Shown: piece by piece, positions 41,843 to 50,827 of the stretch | How positions within the stretch are numbered: position 1 is the first letter of the stretch | Layout of the letters: each line of letters starts with the position of its first letter | NCBI GenBank assembly: GCA_022447365.1 | Contig: JAKVBL010000003.1 | Location: forward strand, 496,001-560,000 | Reading direction: 5' to 3' | From: Oleiphilaceae bacterium | Lineage (GTDB): Bacteria; Pseudomonadota; Gammaproteobacteria; Pseudomonadales; Oleiphilaceae | DNA: 64,000 nucleotides | Translations under genes and position numbers: made by a program | Notes under the pieces: model-generated | The model's input: the letters and a program-made list of their open reading frames with translations, nothing else | What the model was told of the DNA's origin: nothing | Database searches by the model: none

Positions 41843-42319
41843 TTAGCCGAGGTATTTCGCTAAACGAACATTTTGCGTCATGATGCTTACGATAGCGTCA
41901 TACACTTGAGCAGATGAAGTCTCTTCAGTTGGGAACATTTGATCGAAGTTATGTTGAAGTGATACACGGAATGCACGCTTGTCAGCGTCTTCAATTCCGA
42001 TCATTTCAGCTAGAGTGTCAATTGTTTCACCTTGACCAGTAGCTGACTCCATCGCGATTAAATCGATGTTCTCATCAATGAAATAGTCAACGCCTGATGC
42101 CAACGGGCCGCCAGCTGCTTCACAACCTAGTGTGCCAGAAGTCATACCAAAAGTTTGGTTGCCAGAACTACCGTTCGTTGTTGCTGCTAGAACGTGCTCA
42201 ACCCACGAACTTGGAGATTTAAATACAACAGCTGTACCCAGACCACAACCCGCAGGACCATTTGCCATTGCAACGATTGGTGCAGACGCGATAACAGCGC
42301 CAAGTAGTAATTTCTTCAT
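41843..42319 (-). CDS. DUF3015 family periplasmic protein
   Basis: A 158-residue secreted protein with a clear signal peptide (KKLLLGAVIASAPIVAMA). Family signatures include NGPAGCGLGTAVVFK, NQTFGMTSGTLGC, FIDENIDLIAMESATGQGE and the two cysteines that could form a disulfide. DUF3015 proteins are common in gammaproteobacteria and have no known function. The gene has its own upstream region shared with the divergent carbonic anhydrase gene, and its own terminator, so it is probably monocistronic. Confidence 0.88.
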   Translation of the reverse strand: MKKLLLGAVIASAPIVAMANGPAGCGLGTAVVFKSPSSWVEHVLAATTNGSSGNQTFGMTSGTLGCEAAGGPLASGVDYFIDENIDLIAMESATGQGETIDTLAEMIGIEDADKRAFRVSLQHNFDQMFPTEETSSAQVYDAIVSIMTQNVRLAKYLG

Positions 42320-42481
42320 GTAAGTATTCCTTCATCTGTCCATAAATGTATCGATACTTCTTCAATGCCCAAAGCTTGCGCTAAAAAGCAATACAACGAA
42401 GAACGCTTCTAGTTTAGACTAATTAATTAGTAGACAAACAGTTTTATGATATTAAAAAAGAATAAAGTATGGGGGTAAGGG

Positions 42482-43165
42482 GTGTCTAAGATCGTTTCTG
42501 GAATTTTGAAGTTTAAGAAAGACGTCCACAGCAAAAAGAAGGAATTATTTGAAAAACTGTCTCAAGGTCAGGCACCTGAGGCTTTGTTTATTACCTGCTC
42601 GGATTCGCGCATAGATCCTAATCTATTAGTCCAAACCGAGCCTGGTGAGCTGTTTATTATTCGAAACGCAGGAAATATTGTCCCTCCGCATAGTAGTCAA
42701 ACAGGTGGCGTGACAGCCTCGATTGAATATGCTGTTGCGGCCTTGCAGGTCAAGCACATAGTGATCTGTGGTCATTCATGTTGTGGCGCAATGCAGGGTG
42801 TTATGAATCCTCAGGCTGTCAGCGAGTTGCCTCATGTCTCACAGTGGCTGTCTTTCTCAAATGCGGCACTACAAGTAGTAAAAGAAAAATACCCTAACGA
42901 TTCCGATCAAGAGCAGTTAAACCACTTGATTGAGCAGAACGTACTTCTTCAAATTCAGCACTTGGTGACGCATCCGCAGGTTGCAGCAAAACTCGCAACC
43001 GGAAAAATAACTTTGCATGCTTGGTATTACGATATTGGCAGTGGCGATGTTAGAGCATACGACGAAAGTTTGGCCAAGTTTGTGTCGGTGGAAGAAAAGT
43101 ATAAAGATCTAGCAAAAGCAATGATCGTTGAGCGAGATCAATGCTGCTCTAATCACGATTGCTAA
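42482..43165 (+). CDS. Beta-class carbonic anhydrase
   Basis: A 227-residue zinc enzyme that interconverts CO2 and bicarbonate. Zinc ligands are Cys39 (in ITCSDSRIDP, with the Asp41-Arg43 dyad), His98 and Cys101 (in CGHSCCGAMQG). The sequence FIIRNAGNIVPP is conserved. It ends with a cysteine-rich tail, RDQCCSNHDC, which is unusual. GTG start after GGGGTAAGG. 57 bases upstream of the molybdopterin oxidoreductase gene on the same strand. Confidence 0.96.
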   Translation: MSKIVSGILKFKKDVHSKKKELFEKLSQGQAPEALFITCSDSRIDPNLLVQTEPGELFIIRNAGNIVPPHSSQTGGVTASIEYAVAALQVKHIVICGHSCCGAMQGVMNPQAVSELPHVSQWLSFSNAALQVVKEKYPNDSDQEQLNHLIEQNVLLQIQHLVTHPQVAAKLATGKITLHAWYYDIGSGDVRAYDESLAKFVSVEEKYKDLAKAMIVERDQCCSNHDC

Positions 43166-43222
43166 TGGAAGAATAACTATAGAGCAAAAGCGCTCTGCAA
43201 ATACAAAAATAATAAGGTAACT

Positions 43223-45358
43223 ATGACTGACTTACCCCAAATTACCCATAAAAGAGCCTGTCATTTGTGCGAGGCCATCTGTGGCTTAGATATTGTTACA
43301 CAAGGTGATCAGATCCTCAGCATTAAAGGAGATAAAGATGACCCCTTGAGTCGAGGTCACATATGTCCGAAAGCGATTGCGTTGCAAGATTTACATGAAG
43401 ATCCAGATCGTATTAAAAAACCGATCAAGAGAGTGGATGGCGAGTGGGTAGAAATTCCTTGGGAACAGGCGTTTTCAGAGATCGCTGAGCGAGTCGCGGC
43501 GCTTCAAGGTGAACATGGTAACGACAGTCTTGCCGTGTATGCAGGTAACCCAAACGTCCATAACTACGGTAATTTAACGCATGGCAAATTACTCAGAAAG
43601 GCATTACAAACTAAGAGTAATTTTTCGGCCACTTCATTAGACCAATTGCCGCATCACTTCGTTGCTTTGTATTTATTTGGACATCAGTTCTTAGTGCCAG
43701 TACCTGATGTTGATCATACAGATTATTTCCTTATGTTTGGTGCAAATCCTGTTGCGTCAAACGGCAGTATGATGACCGTTCCTGACATAAAAAAACGTTT
43801 GAAGTCGATTCAAGAGCGGCAGGGTAAGGTCGTCGTATTCGACCCGAGACGCAGTGAGACCGCCGACGTTGCAGACGAGCATTACTTTGTTCGTCCGAGC
43901 AGTGACGTATACGTTTTATTGGCGATGCTGAGATATGTTCTTGAGAACAAAGATACGCCGATAGATTTAGGCGTCGAAGTGCTTGGTACAGAGCAGCTTT
44001 ACGATATGCTTGCGTCGTTCTCGATAGAAAAAGCGGCTCAACAATCAGGTATTAGTGCTGACGAGCTTAAGCATGTGTTTGATGCGTTTTTGAATGCTGA
44101 TAAGGCTGTTATCTATGGGCGAATGGGTGTGTCTACTCAGCGCTATGGGACAATATGCCAGTGGGCGATTCATCTAATCAATCTCTATAGCGGAAATCTC
44201 GATAAGCAAGGTGGCGCAATGTTTCCCTCATCGGCAGTTGGGTATGTGAAACCTGGTGAACCTGGCCGTGGTCATTACGCGAAATATCATAGTCGAGTAT
44301 CTGGGCTTCCTGAATTTGGAGGGGAGTTGCCGAGCACTGCATTGGCTGAGGAGATTTTGACGGAGGGAGAAGGTCAATACAAAGCCTTGTTTACCATGGC
44401 TGGTAATCCTGTGTTATCTGCTCCGAATGGACGCCAACTTGATGAAGCATTTAGCCAATTAGATTTGATGGTCAGTTTGGATTTTTATCTAAATGAAACG
44501 ACACGCCATGCTGATTACATTCTTCCGCCGACGGGCCCTCTTGAACACGATCATTACGATCTTGCTTTCCTTCGCCTGTCTGTTCGAGATTATGCTCGTT
44601 ACAGCGATGCCATCTTTGAGAAAAAAGAAGGCTATATGCATGACTGGGAGATCTTAAGCCGGTTAGCTAAGGCAATATCCATTGCTAAAGAAATTCCTTT
44701 TAAGCCACTTATCCCTCCACATATGTTGATAGATATGGGCTTACAAATGGGACCTTATGGCAAAGCTGCTAATCAAGGATTAGCCTTGAGTTTAGATAAG
44801 CTTAAATCAAATCCTAGCGGGATCGATTTAGGACCGTTGAAATCTGGGTTGAGCTCGCGCATCTGTACTGAAGACAAGTGCATTCATGTCGTTATTGAAA
44901 GCTTGTTGCCAGAGATTGAAGCTCTCGCAACGCGAGAGGAAGGTCGAGATGAAAGTTGTGACTCTCAGACAGAGTTCTTGCTCATCGGGCGTCGTCATAT
45001 CCGAAGTAATAATTCATGGCTACATAACTCCCAGAGACTTGTTAAAGGCCCTCGACGAGATCACGCCTTACTAAATCCTAGCGATATTGATAGCTTGGGG
45101 ATGGCTGAGGGTGAACGAATAGTGGTTCAGTCTCGAGTAGGTAAAATAGAAATAGACGCGTTTTCATCAGACGAGATCATGCCCGGCGTGATTAGTATTC
45201 CTCATGGCTGGGGGCATGATCGTAATGGTACTAATTTATCGGTCGCCCAAGAGTGCGCTGGTGTCAGTGTGAATGATATCGTGGACGATCAGTACTATGA
45301 TCCATTAACAGGGAACGCGGGGCTTAATGGCGTTCCGTGCTCTGTCCGTAAACTCTAG
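43223..45358 (+). CDS. Single-subunit molybdopterin oxidoreductase with [4Fe-4S] cluster
   Basis: A 711-residue member of the DMSO-reductase superfamily. The N-terminal iron-sulfur motif uses Cys13, Cys16, Cys20 and Cys48. Molybdopterin-binding segments follow (YAGNPNVHNYG, FGANPVASNGSM, VVFDPRRSETAD, ETTRHADYILPPTG), and the C-terminal dinucleotide-binding domain contains HNSQRLVKGP and SIPHGWGHD. There is no Tat signal, so it is cytoplasmic. No cysteine or selenocysteine appears where formate dehydrogenases carry the Mo ligand; the local sequence is TSLDQLPHHF, where an Asp or Ser could serve. The substrate is unknown. Its stop codon overlaps that of the convergent P450 gene. Confidence 0.88.
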   Translation: MTDLPQITHKRACHLCEAICGLDIVTQGDQILSIKGDKDDPLSRGHICPKAIALQDLHEDPDRIKKPIKRVDGEWVEIPWEQAFSEIAERVAALQGEHGNDSLAVYAGNPNVHNYGNLTHGKLLRKALQTKSNFSATSLDQLPHHFVALYLFGHQFLVPVPDVDHTDYFLMFGANPVASNGSMMTVPDIKKRLKSIQERQGKVVVFDPRRSETADVADEHYFVRPSSDVYVLLAMLRYVLENKDTPIDLGVEVLGTEQLYDMLASFSIEKAAQQSGISADELKHVFDAFLNADKAVIYGRMGVSTQRYGTICQWAIHLINLYSGNLDKQGGAMFPSSAVGYVKPGEPGRGHYAKYHSRVSGLPEFGGELPSTALAEEILTEGEGQYKALFTMAGNPVLSAPNGRQLDEAFSQLDLMVSLDFYLNETTRHADYILPPTGPLEHDHYDLAFLRLSVRDYARYSDAIFEKKEGYMHDWEILSRLAKAISIAKEIPFKPLIPPHMLIDMGLQMGPYGKAANQGLALSLDKLKSNPSGIDLGPLKSGLSSRICTEDKCIHVVIESLLPEIEALATREEGRDESCDSQTEFLLIGRRHIRSNNSWLHNSQRLVKGPRRDHALLNPSDIDSLGMAEGERIVVQSRVGKIEIDAFSSDEIMPGVISIPHGWGHDRNGTNLSVAQECAGVSVNDIVDDQYYDPLTGNAGLNGVPCSVRKL

Positions 45359-46743
45359 CGACGACAAACTCTGAGCTTCATACCACTTTTGTTAGAAAGG
45401 ATGATTTGAGGCTCTGGTTCAATCTTTGTTTGCTCGCATAAACTGAAAGAGAACTGCTGAACAAAGACGGCCAAAATAATTTTATTTTCCATCATGGCAA
45501 ACGAATTGCCGATACACACTCTATTTCCTCCTACAAAAGGCATATAAGCATATCTCGGGATCTTCGCTTCGTTTTCCGGAGAGAAACGCACCGGATCGAA
45601 AACGTCTGGGTCTGGGAAATACTTGGGGTTGTAATGGTTGATGTAGGGGCTCACCATGACATGTTTATCTTTTGGGAAAAACACGCCATTGATTTCGATG
45701 TCTTTGTTCGCTTGACGAGTATTTAAAACCCAAGCGGCGGGATACATTCGCATCGCTTCTTTTACAACTTGATCTGTGTAGCTAAGCTCCGCTAAGTGAT
45801 CAAAGTTTAACTCTCGCTTTCCCACTACTTGATCTATTTCATCGAACAATTTTTGTTGTATGTGAGGGTGTGATGCGATTAAGTAAAATACCCATGTCAT
45901 GGTGTTGGATGTGGTTTCATGCCCAGCAGAAAGAAGGGTAATTAATTCTTCCATAAGCAGCTCTTTTGGCATTTTAGAGCCGTCTTCATATTCAGCTTCC
46001 ATTAACATGGAGAGCAGATCGTCTCCGAAGACAAAGGATCCATCATCTTGTCTTCTAGCGTCGATCATCGTTTCAATATTATGCATCAATTTTGATTTAG
46101 CTCGAGCAAGTCGTTTTTGTCCCGGCATCGGAATCCACGATGGCAATACAAACATGCTCTGGAAGCCTTTATTCATGATGAATTGCAATTCATGAATCAG
46201 CGCGCCGATTTCGTCAGATAGTGCGCTCATATGCTCCATATCATTATTGAAGAGTGTTTTAGATACGATATACAGCGTGAGTTTGAACATATCATCGTTC
46301 ACATCCCTCACTTCGTCTTCTTCCAGCGATGTTGCGTAGCTATACGAGTAATCGATCATCGTTTGCGCATAGTTTTGAATTCGGCGAAAGTGAAAGCCAG
46401 GTTGGGCAAGCTTTCTCTGTGTCTTATGTGAGGAGTAACTGTTGTTTGTTACCAAACCGTTGCCGAGCACATGAGCCATCACGCCTACATCACATTCAGC
46501 CTTGCGAAAATCAGTGTAGTGCTTCACAAGAATCTGGTGGCTCATTTCTGCGCTAGTAACAAAAGATATCCGCTAACCAGGTACGCGCCAATCAGCCACA
46601 TGTTCTCCGTAATTAACGGCGGAACGAACAAACGCTAAGGGATTTCTAGCGAAATCAAATAAGTTCCCAATTAATGGGCTTGCCGGCATCACACCTTTAA
46701 GCGGAGTAGGGACGGGAGAAGTATTAGTAGGATCGCGGAACAT
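45355..46743 (-). pseudogene. Cytochrome P450 interrupted by one in-frame amber codon
   Basis: Read from the ATG at 46743, the frame encodes MFRDPTNTSPVPTPLKG and continues to WRVPG. It then meets TAG at 46573-46575 (codon 57) and goes on in the same frame with RISFVTSAEMSHQILVKH to the natural stop. Ignoring the TAG, the product is 462 residues, the normal length of a P450. The I-helix motif is LSAGHETTSN, the ExxR motif is EAMRMYP, and the heme-binding FVGGNRVCIGN places the cysteine at residue 410. Everything after the TAG is intact (an ATG at 46545 could start a 396-residue piece). That piece would lack the N-terminal beta-domain and is unlikely to fold normally. A sequencing error or a recent nonsense mutation (for example from AAG or CAG) is the simplest reading. 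Substrate unknown. Confidence 0.85.
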
Positions 46744-46945
46744 GAAAGCTTTTCTTATTAGTCTTTATTTGAGGGTAATAATAATTTCACTTCATTGGCA
46801 TCACCTCGCGCTTGTTTTGCGTGCTTCTGTTTTATACGGATATAAAAAATTATTCTCGATCGCGACATGTTTTGTCGTTTTCATGCGTATAGTTAATCTC
46901 GTGAAGGCAGACGAAGCCATGAAATAAAACTGAGAAATAAAAAAC

Positions 46946-46993
46946 TGGACAGATGCAAAGAAGCTAAACATAATACTGATCATCTATACAGTA
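46946..46993 (+). promoter_or_regulatory. recA promoter with LexA (SOS) box
   Basis: TGGACA at 46946-46951 and CATAAT at 46969-46974 are spaced by 17 bases. The SOS box is at 46974-46993, reading TACTGAT-CATCTAT-ACAGTA. It keeps the CTG-N10-CAG core of the gammaproteobacterial LexA consensus and overlaps the end of the -10 hexamer, so LexA would block transcription. A ribosome site AGGGG lies just before the recA ATG. Confidence 0.85.
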
Positions 46994-47046
46994 TTATGTG
47001 TTTGCAAGGACGCAAACAAAGAAAACACAACGATAGGGGAAACATA

Positions 47047-48084
47047 ATGGAAGGCAATAAACAAAAAGCGTTAAACGCTGCGTTATCTCAAATTGAAAAG
47101 CAATTTGGTAAAGGTGCAGTGATGAAAATGGGTGATCAACCACGTGAGTTGATCCCGTCAGTCTCTACTGGGTCACTCGGTTTAGATATCGCTTTGGGTA
47201 TAGGTGGCTTGCCTTACGGTCGTATCGTTGAAATTTATGGCCCTGAGAGCTCTGGTAAAACAACGCTGACGCTTCAAGTTGTTGCTGAAGCCCAAAAGCA
47301 AGGAAAGACTTGTGCATTTGTTGATGCTGAACACGCATTAGACCCCATCTACGCCGAAAAGCTAGGTGTTAATGTAGATGAACTATTGGTGTCACAGCCA
47401 GATACTGGTGAGCAAGCTTTAGAGATCGCAGACATGCTTGTCCGCTCTGGAGCGGTCGATGTCATTATCGTTGACTCCGTTGCAGCACTTACGCCGCGTG
47501 CGGAAATCGAAGGTGACATGGGTGATTCCCACGTTGGCTTACAAGCGCGTTTGATGTCTCAAGCACTGCGCAAGATTACAGGTAATATCAAGAATGCAAA
47601 TTGCCTATGTATCTTCATTAACCAAATTCGAATGAAGATTGGTGTGATGTTTGGTAACCCAGAAACAACAACAGGTGGTAATGCACTTAAATTCTATTCT
47701 TCTGTTCGTTTGGACATTCGTCGAACTGGTGCCGTTAAACAAGGCGACGAAATCGTGGGTAATGAAACCCGTGTGAAGGTAGTGAAAAATAAGGTGTCCC
47801 CACCGTTTAGACAGGCTGAGTTCCAGATTATGTATGGTAAAGGTATTTATCATATGGGCGAGGTGATCGACCTAGGTGTGAAAGAAGGCTTGGTCGATAA
47901 ATCAGGTGCTTGGTATGCATACAATGGCGACAAAATAGGTCAGGGCAAGGCGAATGCTGCTAAATTCTTAGAAGAGAACCCTGAAATCGCAAATGAAATT
48001 GAGCAGAAGATTCGTGATAAGTTCATGCCTAAGATCGACGAAAAAGGCGATGGCGAGCCTAAAGAATTAGAACTGGAAGTTTAA
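47047..48084 (+). CDS. recA: Recombinase RecA
   Basis: RecA of 345 residues, the strand-exchange protein of homologous recombination and co-protease for LexA. Walker A is GPESSGKTT at residues 65-73, Walker B is [12 protein letters not shown], and [22 protein letters not shown] covers loop L2. The frame is open to 46996, but the ATG at 47047 has the AGGGGAAAC ribosome site and gives the normal N-terminus [13 protein letters not shown]. Controlled by the LexA box upstream. recX, which often follows recA, is absent here; a terminator and a convergent gene follow instead. Confidence 0.98.
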   Translation: MEGNKQKALNAALSQIEKQFGKGAVMKMGDQPRELIPSVSTGSLGLDIALGIGGLPYGRIVEIYGPESSGKTTLTLQVVAEAQKQGKTCAFVDAEHALDPIYAEKLGVNVDELLVSQPDTGEQALEIADMLVRSGAVDVIIVDSVAALTPRAEIEGDMGDSHVGLQARLMSQALRKITGNIKNANCLCIFINQIRMKIGVMFGNPETTTGGNALKFYSSVRLDIRRTGAVKQGDEIVGNETRVKVVKNKVSPPFRQAEFQIMYGKGIYHMGEVIDLGVKEGLVDKSGAWYAYNGDKIGQGKANAAKFLEENPEIANEIEQKIRDKFMPKIDEKGDGEPKELELEV

Positions 48085-48139
48085 AAATCCCCCCTCCGTC
48101 TTAGTGTTTTGCTAAGGCTAGTTGTATTGCTAATGTGCA

Positions 48140-48165
48140 GCCCGCTTTCGAGCGGGCATTTTTTA
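48140..48165 (+). terminator. Rho-independent terminator of recA
   Basis: GCCCGCT and AGCGGGC form a perfect GC-rich stem closed by a TTCG tetraloop, followed by ATTTTTTATT. It is a textbook terminator. It lies just before the stop codon of the convergent lipoprotein gene and would act mainly on the plus strand. Confidence 0.93.
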
Positions 48166-49314
48166 TTCTACAAACTCTACCTCATCAAACGCTTGCTCTA
48201 CGCTTTCTTCGCTCGAATAGTCGTCGAATGAGTTCTGTGCTTCGTCGTCATCAATACTGGATTCTGACCATGGAGCGTCATCTGGACTGTCGTCTAAGTA
48301 CAGACTATCCAACACTTCTAGTACTTCAATCGATTCATCGTCATCACTTCGTGTATCATCAATGTTGAGATCTGTAGCTTGTTCAGGCGCTTGGCTCCCT
48401 GCAAGTTTGGCATTACTGACCAATAGCTCAATGAGTTCATCAATGGTGGCGGGAATAATTGGTGTTTCTGTTATTTCGTTTGATAAAGCGAAAAGCTTTT
48501 GTTTTAGAGCTATTAAATAGTCTTCTGTGTCAGATTCATCGAATTCAACTAAGCGTTTACTATCAAGTGCGGTTTTGTATGCATGAAGTGCTTCGGTATC
48601 TGCCTTTTGAGCTCTGTATGCGATACCGCGTCGGTCACGGTAGTTACCACGAATGTATATTTCCGTGTCGGCGATAAGTGCCTGAGCTTGGTTAAAATAG
48701 TAAGGGGAATAATTTTCGGCTTCAGCTTTTTCTGCACGATCGAGTGTTTTTCGTGCTTGATTCAAACTCGACACGAGAAGAGTATTAATCTCTAGCTCAT
48801 ACATGCTTTTGCGAACACTTGGTTCAAGCTTCAGAGCTTTCTTAATTCGATCATCCTCAATCAGAAGCACTAGCTCTTTCATTTCTTTTTGTAGGTCTTT
48901 CCAGTCTTCGGGTTGCCATTTTGATGCCTCTAACTCAACCAGTAAGTTTCGATGCTTTACGAAGTCTTTCAGATTTCTTTCGACCGCAGTTCTGGTGAAT
49001 TGTGCTTTTTCTAAAAGTTTTCTAGCAGCGATAGTTGCTTGTGCAACGGACGGTTGTTTGTCTCTAGGATTGTTCAGAGATCGCTCAGCATCTTTTAAAG
49101 CTCGTGTTGCTGAGGAATAGTATGTTGGAGAATAGAACTCCAAACCTAGGTTCTCTGGTCGAGCAAACAATTCCGCTGTCCGTTCATACATTGCCCTCGG
49201 GTTATCTTGCTCGACTTGTGATGTTTCAATGCTTTGGTAGTCATTCTCTGGTTGAGACGCACAAGCTCCAATTAGTAGTGCGATAAGAACGGGAAGTAGG
49301 CGTGAGATGATCAT
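48163..49314 (-). CDS. Lipoprotein with DUF4398-like helical repeats
   Basis: 383 residues with signal and lipobox LLIGACAS. Two segments of the DUF4398 type, YSPTYYSSATRALKDAERSL and YSPYYFNQAQALIADTEI, start helical repeats with the pattern P-x-Y-x-x-A-x-x-x-L-x-x-A-E. The last ~80 residues are extremely acidic (many Asp, Glu and Ser) and may be disordered or bind cations. Related DUF4398 lipoproteins in gammaproteobacteria often occur next to OmpA-like proteins; none is here. Function unknown. Confidence 0.75.
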   Translation of the reverse strand: MIISRLLPVLIALLIGACASQPENDYQSIETSQVEQDNPRAMYERTAELFARPENLGLEFYSPTYYSSATRALKDAERSLNNPRDKQPSVAQATIAARKLLEKAQFTRTAVERNLKDFVKHRNLLVELEASKWQPEDWKDLQKEMKELVLLIEDDRIKKALKLEPSVRKSMYELEINTLLVSSLNQARKTLDRAEKAEAENYSPYYFNQAQALIADTEIYIRGNYRDRRGIAYRAQKADTEALHAYKTALDSKRLVEFDESDTEDYLIALKQKLFALSNEITETPIIPATIDELIELLVSNAKLAGSQAPEQATDLNIDDTRSDDDESIEVLEVLDSLYLDDSPDDAPWSESSIDDDEAQNSFDDYSSEESVEQAFDEVEFVE

Positions 49315-49356
49315 GTTTGTTTAACTTTGAATTGTTTTGGCGAATTGTACGCAGGT

Positions 49357-50154
49357 TTATAATTTTATTGTGTGATTCATCGGTAAGTTTCTGAGTTCGT
49401 TCTTACACGAATCGTGTAAATAGTTTCTGGAATTGCTAAGCGTTTGATGCACGTAGTTTATTGCAGTCTTGGTACTGTTCTGCAGGTCATTGCCCAAGGC
49501 TATGTTTGCGGCAATCGCTGACGCGAGAGTGCAACCGGTACCATGAGAGTTAAGCGTACTAATTCTTTCATGACGGATTGTTAGTACATCGTTTTTGTTG
49601 ATGAAAGAATCCGTAACAGTCGTTTCATCAATTCCATGTCCGCCTTTTATCAGTATCGCTGTATTAGTATTTTCTGAGATACTCTGGAGATCTGATATTG
49701 AATAATCGGGGAACAGCCGCGATGCTTCCACAAGATTTGGCGTGATCATTGTTGCGCGAGGTAGGAGCAGGTTTTTTATTGCTTCGACGAGTGTATGACT
49801 CTCCCATTCGGTGCCCGAGCTACTACCCAATACTGGATCAACAATCAGTGGAATTTGCGCATAGTTGTTGAGTATGCACATAACGCTCTCGATCTGTTCG
49901 GCATTGGCAAACATTCCTGTTTTTATTGCAGCCACGTCGTATTCGTCTAGTAAAGTGTTTAGTTGAGTTTCAACATGTGTGACCGGTATGGGGTGCATCT
50001 CGTTGATTGCCAGATGGTTTTGGGCTGTCGTTGCTGTAATAACGCTCATGCCATAGCATTGCAGAGTTTGAAAGGTCTTAAGGTCTGCTTGTATTCCTGC
50101 GCCAGCGCAGCTGTCAGAGCCAGCAATCGTCACGCAAATTGGGTACTTCTTCAC
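49357..50154 (-). CDS. thiD: Hydroxymethylpyrimidine / phosphomethylpyrimidine kinase
   Basis: ThiD phosphorylates HMP and HMP-phosphate to HMP-diphosphate for thiamine synthesis. It has 265 residues with the ribokinase-like motifs IAGSDSCAGAGIQADLKTF near the start and NSHGTGCTLASAIAANIALG near residue 220. CYGMSVITATTAQN and VDPVLGSSSGTEW are family-conserved. It is the only thiamine gene in the window, with no visible TPP riboswitch in the 60-base upstream gap. Confidence 0.94.
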   Translation of the reverse strand: MKKYPICVTIAGSDSCAGAGIQADLKTFQTLQCYGMSVITATTAQNHLAINEMHPIPVTHVETQLNTLLDEYDVAAIKTGMFANAEQIESVMCILNNYAQIPLIVDPVLGSSSGTEWESHTLVEAIKNLLLPRATMITPNLVEASRLFPDYSISDLQSISENTNTAILIKGGHGIDETTVTDSFINKNDVLTIRHERISTLNSHGTGCTLASAIAANIALGNDLQNSTKTAINYVHQTLSNSRNYLHDSCKNELRNLPMNHTIKL

Positions 50155-50221
50155 CTTGTTAGAGATCCATTTTTAATCAGTTAGAATATCGAGTAATAAG
50201 TGAAACACATACTAAAGATGG

Positions 50222-50827
50222 GTGGCAAACTGGGTGTTTAAATTTAGGAAAACAGTACTGGCATTTGCTTTTGTGTCATGGGTTCCTCTATCGAATGCTG
50301 TTCAGCCAGAGGATATTCTAGGTGAATATTGGAATGACCCTTTATTTGGCATTGCATCTGCAGATATTGTGCAGCGAGTTGAGGTGCTTCATCGTTTGCT
50401 GTTTCCAAATACAATCGAAATAAATGCGGGCGAAGTCGTTCGTTTTGTTTTCGAGAACAAAACTGATGAAGCGCATATTATTTTATTCTCGCAAGATCCT
50501 CAATCGGATCTTTTGGATGGAGATTATATGGATTTTGTTCACGATGAGCATCATCACGCGACTATGCCTCCAGATAATACCGAAGGACACAAGCATGCGC
50601 ACAACACCGAATCTGATGATGCTAAATCCATTGTCGGCACGTTAAGCGATCGCCCGACAATGGCTTTAACTGCATTTGATAAACGTGAAATGATCCTTAG
50701 TTTCGATAGCCCTGCTAAAGTTGTTTTGAAATGCATTCTAGAGGGGCACGAAGACCAAAACCACGAGAGCATCGTTTGGATCAAACCATCTAAAGGTCAG
50801 AATGAAAAAGAGCATAGTTATGAATGA
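50222..50827 (+). CDS. Azurin-like cupredoxin with histidine-rich insertion
   Basis: A 201-residue exported protein (signal KTVLAFAFVSWVPLSNA). The C-terminal two thirds look like a single cupredoxin domain. IEINAGEVVRFVFENKTDEAHII contains the first histidine ligand, and LKCILEGHEDQNH gives Cys-x4-His, the spacing of azurin (CTFPGH). The axial methionine expected four residues after the second histidine is replaced by Asn, with His next to it. Between the strands is an insert rich in His (HDEHHHATM, GHKHAHN), suggesting extra metal binding. GTG start at 50222; GTG at 50234 is an alternative. It overlaps the following DUF1415 gene. Confidence 0.7.
   Translation: MANWVFKFRKTVLAFAFVSWVPLSNAVQPEDILGEYWNDPLFGIASADIVQRVEVLHRLLFPNTIEINAGEVVRFVFENKTDEAHIILFSQDPQSDLLDGDYMDFVHDEHHHATMPPDNTEGHKHAHNTESDDAKSIVGTLSDRPTMALTAFDKREMILSFDSPAKVVLKCILEGHEDQNHESIVWIKPSKGQNEKEHSYE

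Noticed and set aside
46742..46927. Plus-strand ORF of 61 codons upstream of recA
   Set aside because: It lies over the promoter side of the P450 gene, has no ribosome site or recognisable sequence, and has the composition of AT-rich intergenic DNA.
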